Positions 32,892 to 42,030 of a stretch of 64,000 bases of DNA are shown one piece after another; position 1 is the first letter of the stretch, and every line of letters begins with the position of its first letter. The DNA comes from Hymenobacter nivis. GTDB taxonomy: Bacteria; Bacteroidota; Bacteroidia; Cytophagales; Hymenobacteraceae. A program made the position numbers and the translations under genes. The stretch is from assembly GCF_006439025.1 (NCBI RefSeq), contig NZ_RCYZ01000012.1, forward strand, positions 1 through 64,000, in the 5' to 3' direction. The notes beneath the pieces were generated by a model. That model was not told the origin of the DNA. It ran no database searches and saw nothing but the letters and a program-made list of their open reading frames with translations.

Positions 32892-33584
32892 ATGTCCTCT
32901 ACCAGCCGCCCCCGGGGTTTCTCCTTTCCGCTCGCCGCCGTGCTGGCGGTGTTCCTGCTGCTGCTGGCCGCGCCCGGGGCCCAGGCCCAGGGCAAGCGCA
33001 AGGTAATTCAGTTTACCGGCATTGTGGCCAGCGGCGACAGCCTGCTCGGCGTGCCCGGGGCCACGGTGTACGTGCCCAAGGCCGGCCGCGGCACGGCCAC
33101 CAACATCTACGGTTACTTTTCGATGGCCGTGCTGGCCGGCGACAGCATCGTGATTCGCTCGCTGGGCTACGCCAACGAGGTAGTCAAAATCCCGGCCGAT
33201 TACCAGCGGGCGAGCTACTCGGTGGTTGTGTCGATGCGCGAAGACGCCACGGTGCTGCCCGAAGTGCGGGTGTTCCCCTACGCCACCGAGCGCGAGTTCA
33301 AGGCCGCGTTTCTGGCCATGGCCATCCCGAGCGAGAGCCGCACGCCGGGGGCCGATGCCCTCAATGAGCAGACCATGCGCCGCATTTTCAACACGCTGCC
33401 CATGAGCCCGTCGGCAGCTTTCCGCCAAACCATGGGCTTGCAGCAGCAGAACTACCAGGCGCGCATGGGCCTGGGCCAGTCGCTGCAGGCCAACAACCCG
33501 CTCACCAACCCCTTCAGTTGGCTTCAGTTCATCAAGCAGGTGAAAAGCGGCGAGTTCAAGAAGAAGGAAGGCGTTGATTATTAA
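32892..33584 (+). CDS. Secreted protein with carboxypeptidase-regulatory-like domain
   Basis: The 230-residue protein has a signal peptide (cleavage near AQA-QGKRK). Residues about 38-125 form a CarboxypepD_reg-like beta-sandwich: FTGIVASGDSLLGVPGATVY, GRGTATNIYGYFSM, LAGDSIVIRSLGYANEVVKI. This domain is common in Bacteroidota surface proteins and SusC N-termini. The C-terminal part (LPEVRVFPYATEREFKAAFL onward) is helical and Gln/Asn-rich, with NPLTNPFSWLQFIKQVKSGE near the end. Start set at 32892. The gene stands alone. Confidence 0.82.
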   Translation: MSSTSRPRGFSFPLAAVLAVFLLLLAAPGAQAQGKRKVIQFTGIVASGDSLLGVPGATVYVPKAGRGTATNIYGYFSMAVLAGDSIVIRSLGYANEVVKIPADYQRASYSVVVSMREDATVLPEVRVFPYATEREFKAAFLAMAIPSESRTPGADALNEQTMRRIFNTLPMSPSAAFRQTMGLQQQNYQARMGLGQSLQANNPLTNPFSWLQFIKQVKSGEFKKKEGVDY

Positions 33585-33692
33585 CGGCCACCGCGGGGGA
33601 ATCAGGGCCAATTACTAAGCTGAGCAGCAACCCCCGGGCGGCTTTAGGGGTTACAGGAAGGATTTGCAATTGCTTATTCCTAAACCGTAGCC

Positions 33693-35063
33693 ATGGATAC
33701 TAATCTTCCGTTTTCCGACAAGCCGCGGGTCGTTATTGTAGGCTGCGGCTTTGGGGGCCTCCAACTGGCCAAGGACTTGGCCAACGCGCCGGTGCAGGTG
33801 GTGGTGGTCGACCGCAACAACTACCACAACTTCCAGCCCCTATTGTACCAAGTGGCCACGGGGGCCCTGGAAGCCGACAGCATTGCCTACCCGGTACGCA
33901 AAATTTTCTCGGGCCAGCGCAATTTCTTCTTCCGCTTGGCCGACGTCACGGGCGTCGAATCGACTACCAACACGCTGCACACCAGCGTAGGTGAAATCCG
34001 CTATGACTATTTGGTGCTGGCCACCGGCTCGCTCACCAATTTCTTCGGTATTGAGAGCATCGAGCGCAACGCCATGCAGATCAAGAGCATCCCGAACGCC
34101 CTGAACCTGCGCAGCTTCATTTTTCAGAATTTTGAGAAGGCTTTGCTCACCGCCGATCCAGTCGAGCGCCAGGCCCTGATGAACATCGTGGTGGTGGGCG
34201 GGGGCCCCACGGGCGTCGAAATCAGCGGCTCGCTGGCTGAGATGCGCAAGCACGTGCTGCCCAAAGACTACCCCGAGCTGGACCTGGGCCAGATGCAGAT
34301 TTTCCTCGTCGAGGCGGGGCCGGCGCTGCTGGGGCCCATGTCGCCGGCGTCGCAGGCCGACGCCAGCCGCTACCTCGACGAGCTGGGCGTACAAGTGCGG
34401 CTTGGCACGTCGGTGAAGCGGTTTGAGGACAGCAAGGCGTATTATTCCGACACCGAGTTTATCCCGACCGAGAACCTGATTTGGGCAGCCGGCGTGAACG
34501 GCGCAGCCCTGCCCGGCCTGCCCGACGCCGTGGTGACCCGCAATAAGCGCGTGACCGTGAATCCGTGGAACCAGGTGGAAGGCCTGGCCAACGTGTTCGC
34601 CATTGGCGACGTGGCCAACCTCGTCACCGCCGACATGCCCAAGGGCCTGCCCATGCTGGCCCCCGTGGCCCAGCAGCAAGCCTCGCTGCTGGCCAAAAAC
34701 CTGGTGCGCCTCACCAAAGGCGAAGCGCCCCAGCCCTTTGAGTACACCAACAAAGGCGTGATGGCCATTGTGAGCCGCAACAAAGCGGTAGTGGATTTGC
34801 CTAAGGGCGTCCATTTCAACGGTATTTTTGGCTGGGCCACCTGGCTCTTTGTTCACTTGATGACGCTGGTGGGCTTCCGCAACAAAGTCGTGGCCTTCGT
34901 GGACTGGGCATTCAGCTACTTCAGCTCCGATCAGGCCCTGCGCCTCATCATCCGTCCCTTCAAGCGCCGCGACATGCGCGACGACCAGGGCAAGCGGACT
35001 GCCGAGCACCTCACCGCCACGGCCGACTACAACCCAGGGCCCCCCGCCATTCAAGAGGCGTAG
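33693..35063 (+). CDS. ndh: Type II NADH dehydrogenase (Ndh-2)
   Basis: Single-subunit, non-proton-pumping NADH:quinone oxidoreductase on the inner face of the membrane. The 456-residue protein has two dinucleotide-binding folds (VVIVGCGFGGLQLA for FAD, VVVGGGPTGVEISGSLAE for NADH), the IWAAGVNG segment and the FAD site VFAIGDVAN. The quinone-site AQQQA-like motif reads APVAQQQASLLAKNL. C-terminal hydrophobic helices (about 370-410) attach it to the membrane. It provides an alternative to the complex I encoded nearby. Confidence 0.93.
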   Translation: MDTNLPFSDKPRVVIVGCGFGGLQLAKDLANAPVQVVVVDRNNYHNFQPLLYQVATGALEADSIAYPVRKIFSGQRNFFFRLADVTGVESTTNTLHTSVGEIRYDYLVLATGSLTNFFGIESIERNAMQIKSIPNALNLRSFIFQNFEKALLTADPVERQALMNIVVVGGGPTGVEISGSLAEMRKHVLPKDYPELDLGQMQIFLVEAGPALLGPMSPASQADASRYLDELGVQVRLGTSVKRFEDSKAYYSDTEFIPTENLIWAAGVNGAALPGLPDAVVTRNKRVTVNPWNQVEGLANVFAIGDVANLVTADMPKGLPMLAPVAQQQASLLAKNLVRLTKGEAPQPFEYTNKGVMAIVSRNKAVVDLPKGVHFNGIFGWATWLFVHLMTLVGFRNKVVAFVDWAFSYFSSDQALRLIIRPFKRRDMRDDQGKRTAEHLTATADYNPGPPAIQEA

Positions 35064-35083
35064 AGCGAAACCACAGTGCATAG

Positions 35084-35122
35084 AAAAGGCCGTCGCGCTG
35101 CAATAGCGTGACGGCCTTTTTT
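35084..35122. terminator. Bidirectional terminator
   Basis: AAAAGGCCGTCGCGCT pairs with AGCGTGACGGCCTTTT, with one G-T position, and is followed by T residues. It lies between convergent ndh and the M16 gene. Confidence 0.9.
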
Positions 35123-35141
35123 GCGTTTGCAAGCTGGCTTT

Positions 35142-36410
35142 TCAGGCCCCCGCCACCACTACTTGCATGGCGTCGGGCGAGAGGTATTCCTGGGCCAGGC
35201 GCTGGAGGGTGGGGGCGTCGGTGGCTTCGATTTGCTGCACGAACTGGGTGTAGTAATCGGCAGGCAGGTGCATCAGCACGATGTTGCGGTACTTATCGGC
35301 CTGTTCGAACACCGTGGATAGGTCGTTGGCGAACTTGCCGAGGGTGTAGTTTTTCACCGTTTCCAGCTCGTCGGCCGGAACCAGTTCCTCCTGCAAGCGG
35401 CGCAGCTCGTGCTGGATTTCGGACACGGCCAGCGGGGCGCTGTCGCCCTTCACGTCGGTGCCGATGACGAGGGACGTGGCCTGCTCGCGGCTGGTAACGC
35501 CGGCCGAAATGCCGTAGGTCAGGCCCTTGTCTTCGCGGATGTTGCGCATTAGGCGCGAGCCGAAGTAGCCGCCCAGTACCTTCACCAGCAGGTTCAGCTG
35601 GTGGGTTTCGGGGTGGCGCGGGTTGGGCCAGGGCCGCCCAATGCGCAGCGAGGCCTGCAAGCTGCCGGGCACCACCACGTGGTCGGGCCCGGGCCGGAAC
35701 GCCGCCGGGGCCCCGGGCAGGGCCAGCGCGGGGGCCCCGGCGGGGCCCTGGCCCAGCACGTCGGCCACCAGCTGGCGGTGCTCCGCCACGTCGCCGCTCA
35801 GGAAGATTTCTGCCCCGCCCAGCGGGTAGGCCGCCCGGTGGAAGGCCTGCGCATCGGCGCTGCTGAGGGCCAGAAAAGCCTCTTCGTCAAACAGCTGGCC
35901 GTAGGGGTGGGCGGGGCCAAACAAGTTTTCGTTGAAGCGCTCGGAGGCGCGGTAGCTGGCCTTGCGGCGCTCCACCTGCACGTTTTGCACGGTGCGGGTT
36001 TTCAGCTGGGCCAACTCCTGCTCCGGAAAGGTGGGCTGGGTGAGCACCTCGTGCACCAGCGGCAGCAGCGTGGGCAGGTGCCGCGTGAGGCAATACAGCG
36101 TGAGCATAGCGCGGTCGGGGCCCGACTCGCAGTCGAGCGACGCGCCGAAGAAGGCGACTTCGTCGGCAATCTGGCGGGCGGTGCGGGTGGCCGTGCCTTC
36201 GAGCAACATCCGGGCCGTGAGCAGGGCCAGGCTGGGCTTGGGCTCGGTGATTTTGCCGGCGGGCAGCACTACTTGCAGGCGTACCACGGGCTGGGCCGCG
36301 TTGGCCAGCACGTGCAGGCGGGCGGCGTTGGGCAAGGGCATTACCTCCGCCGTGGGCAGGGCCACGCGGGCCAGGGGCTGCAAAGGGGGGGCAACGGTAC
36401 GGTCGAGCAT
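35142..36410 (-). CDS. M16-family peptidase homologue without the zinc motif
   Basis: The 422-residue protein has the two-lobed fold of mitochondrial-processing-peptidase-like M16 subunits. The N-terminal half should carry HxxEH in the helix before the LLLEGT segment; here the sequence reads SLALLTARMLLEGTATRTA with no HxxEH. The C-terminal half keeps the family pattern NIREDKGLTYGISAG. Such inactive halves normally pair with a catalytic M16 protein encoded next door, but neither neighbour here is one. It is probably a noncatalytic partner. No signal peptide is evident. Confidence 0.88.
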   Translation of the reverse strand: MLDRTVAPPLQPLARVALPTAEVMPLPNAARLHVLANAAQPVVRLQVVLPAGKITEPKPSLALLTARMLLEGTATRTARQIADEVAFFGASLDCESGPDRAMLTLYCLTRHLPTLLPLVHEVLTQPTFPEQELAQLKTRTVQNVQVERRKASYRASERFNENLFGPAHPYGQLFDEEAFLALSSADAQAFHRAAYPLGGAEIFLSGDVAEHRQLVADVLGQGPAGAPALALPGAPAAFRPGPDHVVVPGSLQASLRIGRPWPNPRHPETHQLNLLVKVLGGYFGSRLMRNIREDKGLTYGISAGVTSREQATSLVIGTDVKGDSAPLAVSEIQHELRRLQEELVPADELETVKNYTLGKFANDLSTVFEQADKYRNIVLMHLPADYYTQFVQQIEATDAPTLQRLAQEYLSPDAMQVVVAGA

Positions 36411-36445
36411 ATCGGGAGGAAGAAAGAGATAGATGGGTATTCGTG

Positions 36446-36537
36446 TAGTTGTCGGTTATTCGTTGTCAGTTGTTAGGGCCCCAGCTTGGCGGTACACCCT
36501 GGGGCCCTAACAACTGACAACGAATAACCGACAACTA
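36446..36537. repeat. 38-bp perfect inverted repeat
   Basis: Arms 36446-36483 and 36500-36537 are perfectly complementary around a 16-base loop. The arms contain GTCGGTTATTCGTTGTCAGT. It lies between the M16 gene and porV, next to a separate terminator hairpin. Confidence 0.9.
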
Positions 36538-36540
36538 AAA

Positions 36541-36593
36541 AGGGAAGCGCCAAAAAACCGCGGCCGGGTGGGCGGGCTTTTTGGCGCTTCCCT
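36541..36593 (-). terminator. Terminator of the porU-porV unit
   Basis: AGGGAAGCGCCAAAAA (36541-36556) pairs perfectly with TTTTTGGCGCTTCCCT (36578-36593), 30 bases downstream of the porV stop on the minus strand; the strand then continues with T residues. Confidence 0.8.
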
Positions 36594-36623
36594 TATCTGC
36601 GCGAAAACGCGAAAAAAACGGGG

Positions 36624-37844
36624 TTAGTTGCTTGGCGTGCCGCTGGTGCCGCCCGAGTCGCCGTCGAAGGCTTCGGCCAGCTTGTTGAAGTTGAAGTGCA
36701 GCGACACGCGAATGGTTTGGGCGAGCGGGTTGGCCTGCGAGTTGGGCACGAGGTAGGCCCCGTCGATGCCGAACACCTGGTAGCGCACGCCCAGGCCGAA
36801 GCTGGCGTACTGGCGGTTGCCTTTGTCGGGGTTCTCGTAGAAGTAGCCGGCGCGGGCGTACAGCAAGTCGTTGTAGCTGTATTCCAGGCCCCCCGAGAGG
36901 TTGATTTCCTGCAATTCTTCCTTGAAGCCGCCCGGCGCGTCGGAGAACGAGCCCAGCGCGGCGCTGATGATAGACTTCTGGGTGCGGGCGCTGTTTTCGG
37001 CCGCAATGCGGTTCCGGATGGCGGGGTCGTTGTTGGGGTTGGCTTCGTAGTAAGGCGAAGGCACCAGCAGCTTGCTCACATCGACGGCCAGCGTGATTTT
37101 ATTGTACTGGTCGATCTGGCGGGTGATGGCCGTGCCCAGCTTCAGGGTGGTGGGCAGGAAGCTGGCGTTGATTGGGTCGGTATAAGTCAGCTTATTGCCG
37201 ATGTTGCTGATGGTGGCCCCAAACGCGAGGTTGTAGAGGCCCGTGCCGATGCTCGCGTCTTTGTTGTAATAGGCCCCCACGTCCACGGCCACAGCGTTGC
37301 CGGGGCGGGCGTCGGGGATGCTGCCGCCGGTGAGGTTGGAGCGGATGTAGCGGGCCGATACGCCCAGGCCGAAGTTTTCGCTCAGCTTCTGGCCGTACGA
37401 CACGGTGAGGGCGTACTCCTTGGGGTTAAAGGTGGCGCCCTCAATGTTGTTGGCGTCGCGGTACTGAATCTGGCCCAGGTCGAAGTACAGCAGCGAGGCC
37501 GAGAGGGCCGAGCGCTGGCCCACCTTGGCGTAGCCCGAGAGGTACGACAGGCCCATGTCGTCGGTGATGCTGCGCAGCCACGGCGTATACGACGGCGACA
37601 CCGAGTATTTGTACGGCACGAAGCCCAGCTTGCCCGGGTTGTAAAACGCCGCGTTGGCATCGGGCGAGAGGGCCACCCCGGCCTCGCCCAGCGCCGCCGA
37701 GCGCGAGTCGGGGCTGAGGGTGAGGATGGGCACGGCCGTGGTGATGGTTTTTTGGTAGTTCTGGGCCTGGGCCGCGGTGGCACCGCCTAGTAAGGCCGCG
37801 AGCAGCGCCAGGCGCTGGGAAGTAACAAGAGTAGGGAGTTGCAT
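36624..37844 (-). CDS. porV: Type IX secretion outer-membrane protein PorV
   Basis: FadL-like outer-membrane barrel that receives T9SS cargo from the translocon and passes it to the PorU sortase. The 406-residue protein has a signal peptide (to about AAQAQ) and the family opening NYQKTITTAVPILTLSPDSR, then SRSAALGEAGVALSPDANAA and FYNPGKLGFVPYKYSVSPSY. C-terminal strands end in a typical aromatic pattern (IRVSLHFNFNKLAEAF). Start set at 37844 (MQLPTLVTSQ). It lies 55 bases downstream of porU on the same strand, the usual PorU-PorV order in this phylum. Confidence 0.93.
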   Translation of the reverse strand: MQLPTLVTSQRLALLAALLGGATAAQAQNYQKTITTAVPILTLSPDSRSAALGEAGVALSPDANAAFYNPGKLGFVPYKYSVSPSYTPWLRSITDDMGLSYLSGYAKVGQRSALSASLLYFDLGQIQYRDANNIEGATFNPKEYALTVSYGQKLSENFGLGVSARYIRSNLTGGSIPDARPGNAVAVDVGAYYNKDASIGTGLYNLAFGATISNIGNKLTYTDPINASFLPTTLKLGTAITRQIDQYNKITLAVDVSKLLVPSPYYEANPNNDPAIRNRIAAENSARTQKSIISAALGSFSDAPGGFKEELQEINLSGGLEYSYNDLLYARAGYFYENPDKGNRQYASFGLGVRYQVFGIDGAYLVPNSQANPLAQTIRVSLHFNFNKLAEAFDGDSGGTSGTPSN

Positions 37845-37899
37845 AGAGCGAATAAGATGGGCCACTAAATCGGCCACAAAGAAAACGTTTTAAATTGGA

Positions 37900-40800
37900 T
37901 TAATTGAGGATGACCAATTTTTCAAACTTAGAAGCGGTGGCTTGGTCGCGCTGGGCCCGCACGCTCACCCGGTACACGTACACGCCGCGGGCCAGCTGGT
38001 CGTTGAACTCGTCGCGCCCGTCCCAGCTGATGCTTTTCTGGTGCGGCTCGCTGTTGACGACGGTGGCCGTGAGGGTGCGCACGAGCTTGCCCGCCACGGT
38101 AAAGATTTGCACCTGCACGTCGAGGTCGTCGCCCTCACGGTTCTGGTCAAAGTGAAACGTAGTAGCACTGGCAAACGGATTGGGGTAGTTGAGCACGTGC
38201 GACAACGCCAGCTGCTCGGTGCGGGCCACCACAAACTCGATTTCGCGCTCCGTGGAGTTGTTGTAGGTATCCCAGGCCTTTAGTTTCAGGGTGTGGGGCC
38301 CCACCGCCAAGTCTTTATATAAATACTTCACCTGCCCCGAGCGGAAGTCATCGACCTTGCCCACGTAGGCGTCGTTGAGCACGGTGAGGCCGGCGGCGTT
38401 GCCGTCGAGCACAGCCGTAATCTCGTGCCCGATGCCCGCGCCAGTGGTGTTGATGCCCGAGTTGTCGCTCAGGTTGGCCAGCAGCGTGGTGGTCTGCCCG
38501 GTGAGGCCCCCAAAGGCGAACGTTTCGCTGTCCATGAACAGGGCCACGGCGGGCGGCACCGTGTCGCGGGCCGTGCCGGTGGCCGCGCCGCCCACTGGGG
38601 CCCCCAGGCGGCCGGCGGCGTCAGCGCCCTGGCCGCCGTTGGCGCCGGGGCTGGAGGCATAGAGACTCACCTTGCCAGGGCCCACGTTGTAGCTGATGTC
38701 CTTCGGCACCACAAAGCGCAGGCTGAACTGGCCGTTGGTGACGGTGGCCTGGCCGCTGTAAATCACGCTTTCCTGCACCTGGATGGGCTTTGGACCGTCG
38801 GCGGGGTTGCTCGCGGCCTTGTTGCCCAGCGTCAGCACCGTGCTCGGCTTGTCGTACACCGTCACCTGGGCCGTGCCGTTGAAGCCCGCGTTTATGGCCC
38901 CGGCGTTCAGCACGCGGCCGTGCAGGCGCACGGGGCTCAGGGCCTGGAGGGTGGGCGTGGGGGCCCCGCCGCCCACGTACTGCTTGTTGAGGCTGTCTAC
39001 TTGCACCGTCTGGCGCGGGTAGGCCAGCGTCATGCTGGGGTCGCCGAGCAGGGTGTAGTTGCGGTTGTTGAGCACGCCGGCCTGGCCGGGGCCCGGGTAG
39101 GCGTTTTTGGCCAGCATGGTCACGGTGCCCATGGTGGGCATTTTGCCGCTGGGCAAAGGCTGAAACACGTTGTTGTAGAAGGCCGAATTGAGGCCGTAGT
39201 TCTGGCCGGCCTCCACCACGCGGGTGGTGGTGAAGAGGCCGATGGCGCCGCCGCCGTTCGGGTTGTCGGTGAGTACCTGCTCGCCAGCCGATGTGAAATC
39301 GGGGTTGTCGTAGGTGCTCAGGTCGCAGGTACCGGTCACCATAAAGGCCAGCTTGGCATTGTTTTGCAAAGCCAAAGCCGTGGCGTTGGTAAAAATCTGG
39401 GCGTCGGACAAGCCCGTGGGGCCCCCGTGGCCGAGGTAGTTGATCAGCAGCGAGCCGCCCTCAAACGACTCGTCCACCGCTTTGTTCATCTCGGGCGAGC
39501 GTAGGCCGGCGGCCCCCGCCACCTGCGGGTACAGGTCGAGGTACAACTTGTGCACGTTGTAGGCGGGGTAATTGGCCTGGATGCCAGCGGCCAACGGCTC
39601 CGAGCCGCCGCCCACAAATAGGTCGCCGTTGCCATCATCGGCCCACAGCGACAGGCGGTTGCGCCACTTGCCGAAGCTGGCCGGGGCGTCGTAGGCAATG
39701 AGCTTGTCCACCATCAGGCGGGCGTTGTCGGCGTTGGCGGGCTGGCCTTTGGGGGCCCGCACCGGCAGGCGGCCCACCCCCACGTCCTGCACCTCGGTGC
39801 CGGTGGGATTCTCCGGCCACTCGCCCTCGTTGTCGTCGAGCAGGGCGTAATAGTCTTCGGATGAATAGGTTACCGTGCTGCCGTAAAAGGCCGTCAGTGA
39901 CTCGCGCGACTCGTAGGTGGGCACGTAGTTCTGGTTGGCGCGGTCGAAGTCGGCGTCGGAGCGGAACGGGGCCCGGCTGGCCCACCAGGTGGGTTCCTGG
40001 CTTTTGTCGTTGTAGGGGCTCGATTTGTAGTCGAACGAGGCATCGCCGAACAGCAGCAGGTACTGGAGCTTGCCCGCGGGGGCCCTATCGTACACCTGCT
40101 TCATGAAGTCGCGGATGGCCGTGGCGTCCTGTCCGCCCGAGCCGAACTCGTTGTACACTTCCTTGGTCGTGGCCACGGCCACCTTCAGGCCGTCGTGGGC
40201 GCGGCGGTGGTCGGCCAGCCGGTTAGCCTGCGCCCGGAAGGCTGGGTAGGTCACAATCACCAAATCGTAGCTGCCGTCGAGGGCGTGCAAATCCTGATTG
40301 GGTACTTTGCCAAAAGCCCGCGGCTTGGCAAACGCGCCGTCGGGCTGGAAAGCCACGTACTCGCGCAGCGTATCAGTAGTGGCCGCGAAGGTGCCAGCTG
40401 CGTCCACGGCCTGCGCCACGGCGCGGCGCGGGTTGGTCACGTCCCACACGGCGGTGGCGGCGCTGGTGCCGGCCAGCGCAAAGCGCGTCACGGCCCCGGG
40501 CCCCACGCTGGCTAACGACCGAAATTCCAGCGCCGGTCCGCTGAGCGTGAGGCGGCGCTGGGCGTTGATTTCCAGGTAATCAAGGTAGCCCACGCCCGTG
40601 CCCGACTGGCTGTTGAACGTGAGGCCCACGCTGAGCGCGGCGGCTGGCGCAGCGGGCAGCACCACGGGCAGCGTGGGTGTGGCCACGTTGGCTACCGCGT
40701 AGTAGGCCTGGCCGTTCACGGGGTTTACGGCCACGGTGCCCACGTTGGCGCCGTTCAGCGTGGCCCGGAACTGGCTGCCGCTGATGTCGGTAGCCGCTAG

Positions 40801-41901
40801 GGCCAGCGTCAGCTGGGCTGTGGAGCCGGGTACGAGGTCGGGCAGACTGGCCGGCAGCTCAATGGTGCGCGTCAGCACCGATTGCGGCGAGAAGCTTTCG
40901 CCCAGCCACTGCCGGCCCGAGTGCAGCAGGTTCACTAGGTCGTGCTCGTAAAATGCCCGCTCGTCGAACGTGCTGACGGTGCGGGTGGCCGCCGCGCCCG
41001 GGGCCCCCGCCGTGGCCACCCGCTGCGGGGCCCGGGCGGTGGCCTGGGTGGTCAGGAAGTAGTAGGCCGTGTCGCAGTAGAAGTTGTTGCGGTGCCGGAA
41101 CCGGCCGTTTTCGGCGTACCAGGTGTGGGGCCCCGGCGCGTAAAACAGCAGGTATTCGTCGGCGTCGAATGCGTTGTCGGCGTTGCCCACGAAGCGCACC
41201 GCGTTTTCCACCAGGTCGTCGGGCCGGTACGCCAGGTTGGCCTGGGGCAGCAGGCCCGCCGCGTTGCCGTAGAGGCGCAGGGCCTTGGGGTCGGTGGTGG
41301 CGGGGTTGAAGCCCAGTGTTTTCAGCGTGGCCTGGTCGATTTTGTAGATGCCGTTGGCCGGCACGCCCAGCTTGTACCACTCGCCGGCGGCCAGCACCGA
41401 GTGGGCGGCGTGGGCCCGGGCCGTGCTGCCGCTGCCGCCGCGCGCGGCGCTGGGTTCAGCCAGCGAGTAGCTGAAATCGAACGACACCAGCCGCTCGGGC
41501 TGGCCGGACTGGGGGTTGCGGCGGGCGGGGCGCAGGCTGAGGCGCGTGACGGGCAGCTTGGCCTCGGTGCCCGCGCTGAGCTGCACCTCCGGCGCGGCTG
41601 GCAGCTTGGCCGCGTCCAGTAGCTTGGCGTCGGCCGCCGAAAATGCCTCGTACACCGGGTTCAGCAGCTCTCCCTGGCGCACGTCGCCGGCCAGCCGCTG
41701 GCTAAAAATTCCGATTTGCTCGTCAAACGCCGCGTAGGCCCCCGCGAAGGTGGGCACCCGCTGCGTCGCCCGGCCGGTGCGGCTGGGCACCTCGGCGTAG
41801 CCGCCCCAGCGCAGCACCACGTGGGTCGTGGCGGGGCCCTGCGCCCGCGCCGCCGTCCATCCTAATCCCACGAGCAGCAGCAAGAGAAAAAATCGCGGCA
41901 T
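37900..41901 (-). CDS. porU: Type IX secretion sortase PorU
   Basis: Cell-surface C25-family cysteine peptidase that removes the C-terminal sorting signal from T9SS cargo and attaches anchored cargo to A-LPS. The 1333-residue protein from the ATG at 41901 has a signal peptide, an N-terminal beta-rich region with GEWYKLGVPANGIYKID, and the C25 domain (about 570-960) with catalytic His825 in NYLGHGG and Cys859 in TGTCDLSTYD. The C-terminus has a sorting-like domain (LNYPNPFASATTFHFDQN, KLVRTLTATVVN, RGVYVYRVSVRA), as in the known protein, where it is retained. The frame open to 41949 adds residues before the signal and was rejected. Confidence 0.95.
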   Translation of the reverse strand: MPRFFLLLLLVGLGWTAARAQGPATTHVVLRWGGYAEVPSRTGRATQRVPTFAGAYAAFDEQIGIFSQRLAGDVRQGELLNPVYEAFSAADAKLLDAAKLPAAPEVQLSAGTEAKLPVTRLSLRPARRNPQSGQPERLVSFDFSYSLAEPSAARGGSGSTARAHAAHSVLAAGEWYKLGVPANGIYKIDQATLKTLGFNPATTDPKALRLYGNAAGLLPQANLAYRPDDLVENAVRFVGNADNAFDADEYLLFYAPGPHTWYAENGRFRHRNNFYCDTAYYFLTTQATARAPQRVATAGAPGAAATRTVSTFDERAFYEHDLVNLLHSGRQWLGESFSPQSVLTRTIELPASLPDLVPGSTAQLTLALAATDISGSQFRATLNGANVGTVAVNPVNGQAYYAVANVATPTLPVVLPAAPAAALSVGLTFNSQSGTGVGYLDYLEINAQRRLTLSGPALEFRSLASVGPGAVTRFALAGTSAATAVWDVTNPRRAVAQAVDAAGTFAATTDTLREYVAFQPDGAFAKPRAFGKVPNQDLHALDGSYDLVIVTYPAFRAQANRLADHRRAHDGLKVAVATTKEVYNEFGSGGQDATAIRDFMKQVYDRAPAGKLQYLLLFGDASFDYKSSPYNDKSQEPTWWASRAPFRSDADFDRANQNYVPTYESRESLTAFYGSTVTYSSEDYYALLDDNEGEWPENPTGTEVQDVGVGRLPVRAPKGQPANADNARLMVDKLIAYDAPASFGKWRNRLSLWADDGNGDLFVGGGSEPLAAGIQANYPAYNVHKLYLDLYPQVAGAAGLRSPEMNKAVDESFEGGSLLINYLGHGGPTGLSDAQIFTNATALALQNNAKLAFMVTGTCDLSTYDNPDFTSAGEQVLTDNPNGGGAIGLFTTTRVVEAGQNYGLNSAFYNNVFQPLPSGKMPTMGTVTMLAKNAYPGPGQAGVLNNRNYTLLGDPSMTLAYPRQTVQVDSLNKQYVGGGAPTPTLQALSPVRLHGRVLNAGAINAGFNGTAQVTVYDKPSTVLTLGNKAASNPADGPKPIQVQESVIYSGQATVTNGQFSLRFVVPKDISYNVGPGKVSLYASSPGANGGQGADAAGRLGAPVGGAATGTARDTVPPAVALFMDSETFAFGGLTGQTTTLLANLSDNSGINTTGAGIGHEITAVLDGNAAGLTVLNDAYVGKVDDFRSGQVKYLYKDLAVGPHTLKLKAWDTYNNSTEREIEFVVARTEQLALSHVLNYPNPFASATTFHFDQNREGDDLDVQVQIFTVAGKLVRTLTATVVNSEPHQKSISWDGRDEFNDQLARGVYVYRVSVRAQRDQATASKFEKLVILN

Positions 41902-42030
41902 AGAGTAACGGCTAAGGGGCCGGGCGGTTCCGGGGTGCGGCTCCAACACGGGCGGCTGGTGCGGGGTTCGGCCCGGGGCCGGGGCCCTAACTGAAAGAGG
42001 CTGTTTTTATTGTGGCGCGGCGGCCGGCCC

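Noticed and set aside
33840..35132. Long minus-strand frame (430 codons)
   Set aside because: Antisense to ndh; low-complexity His/Gly/Val-rich sequence with no domain features.
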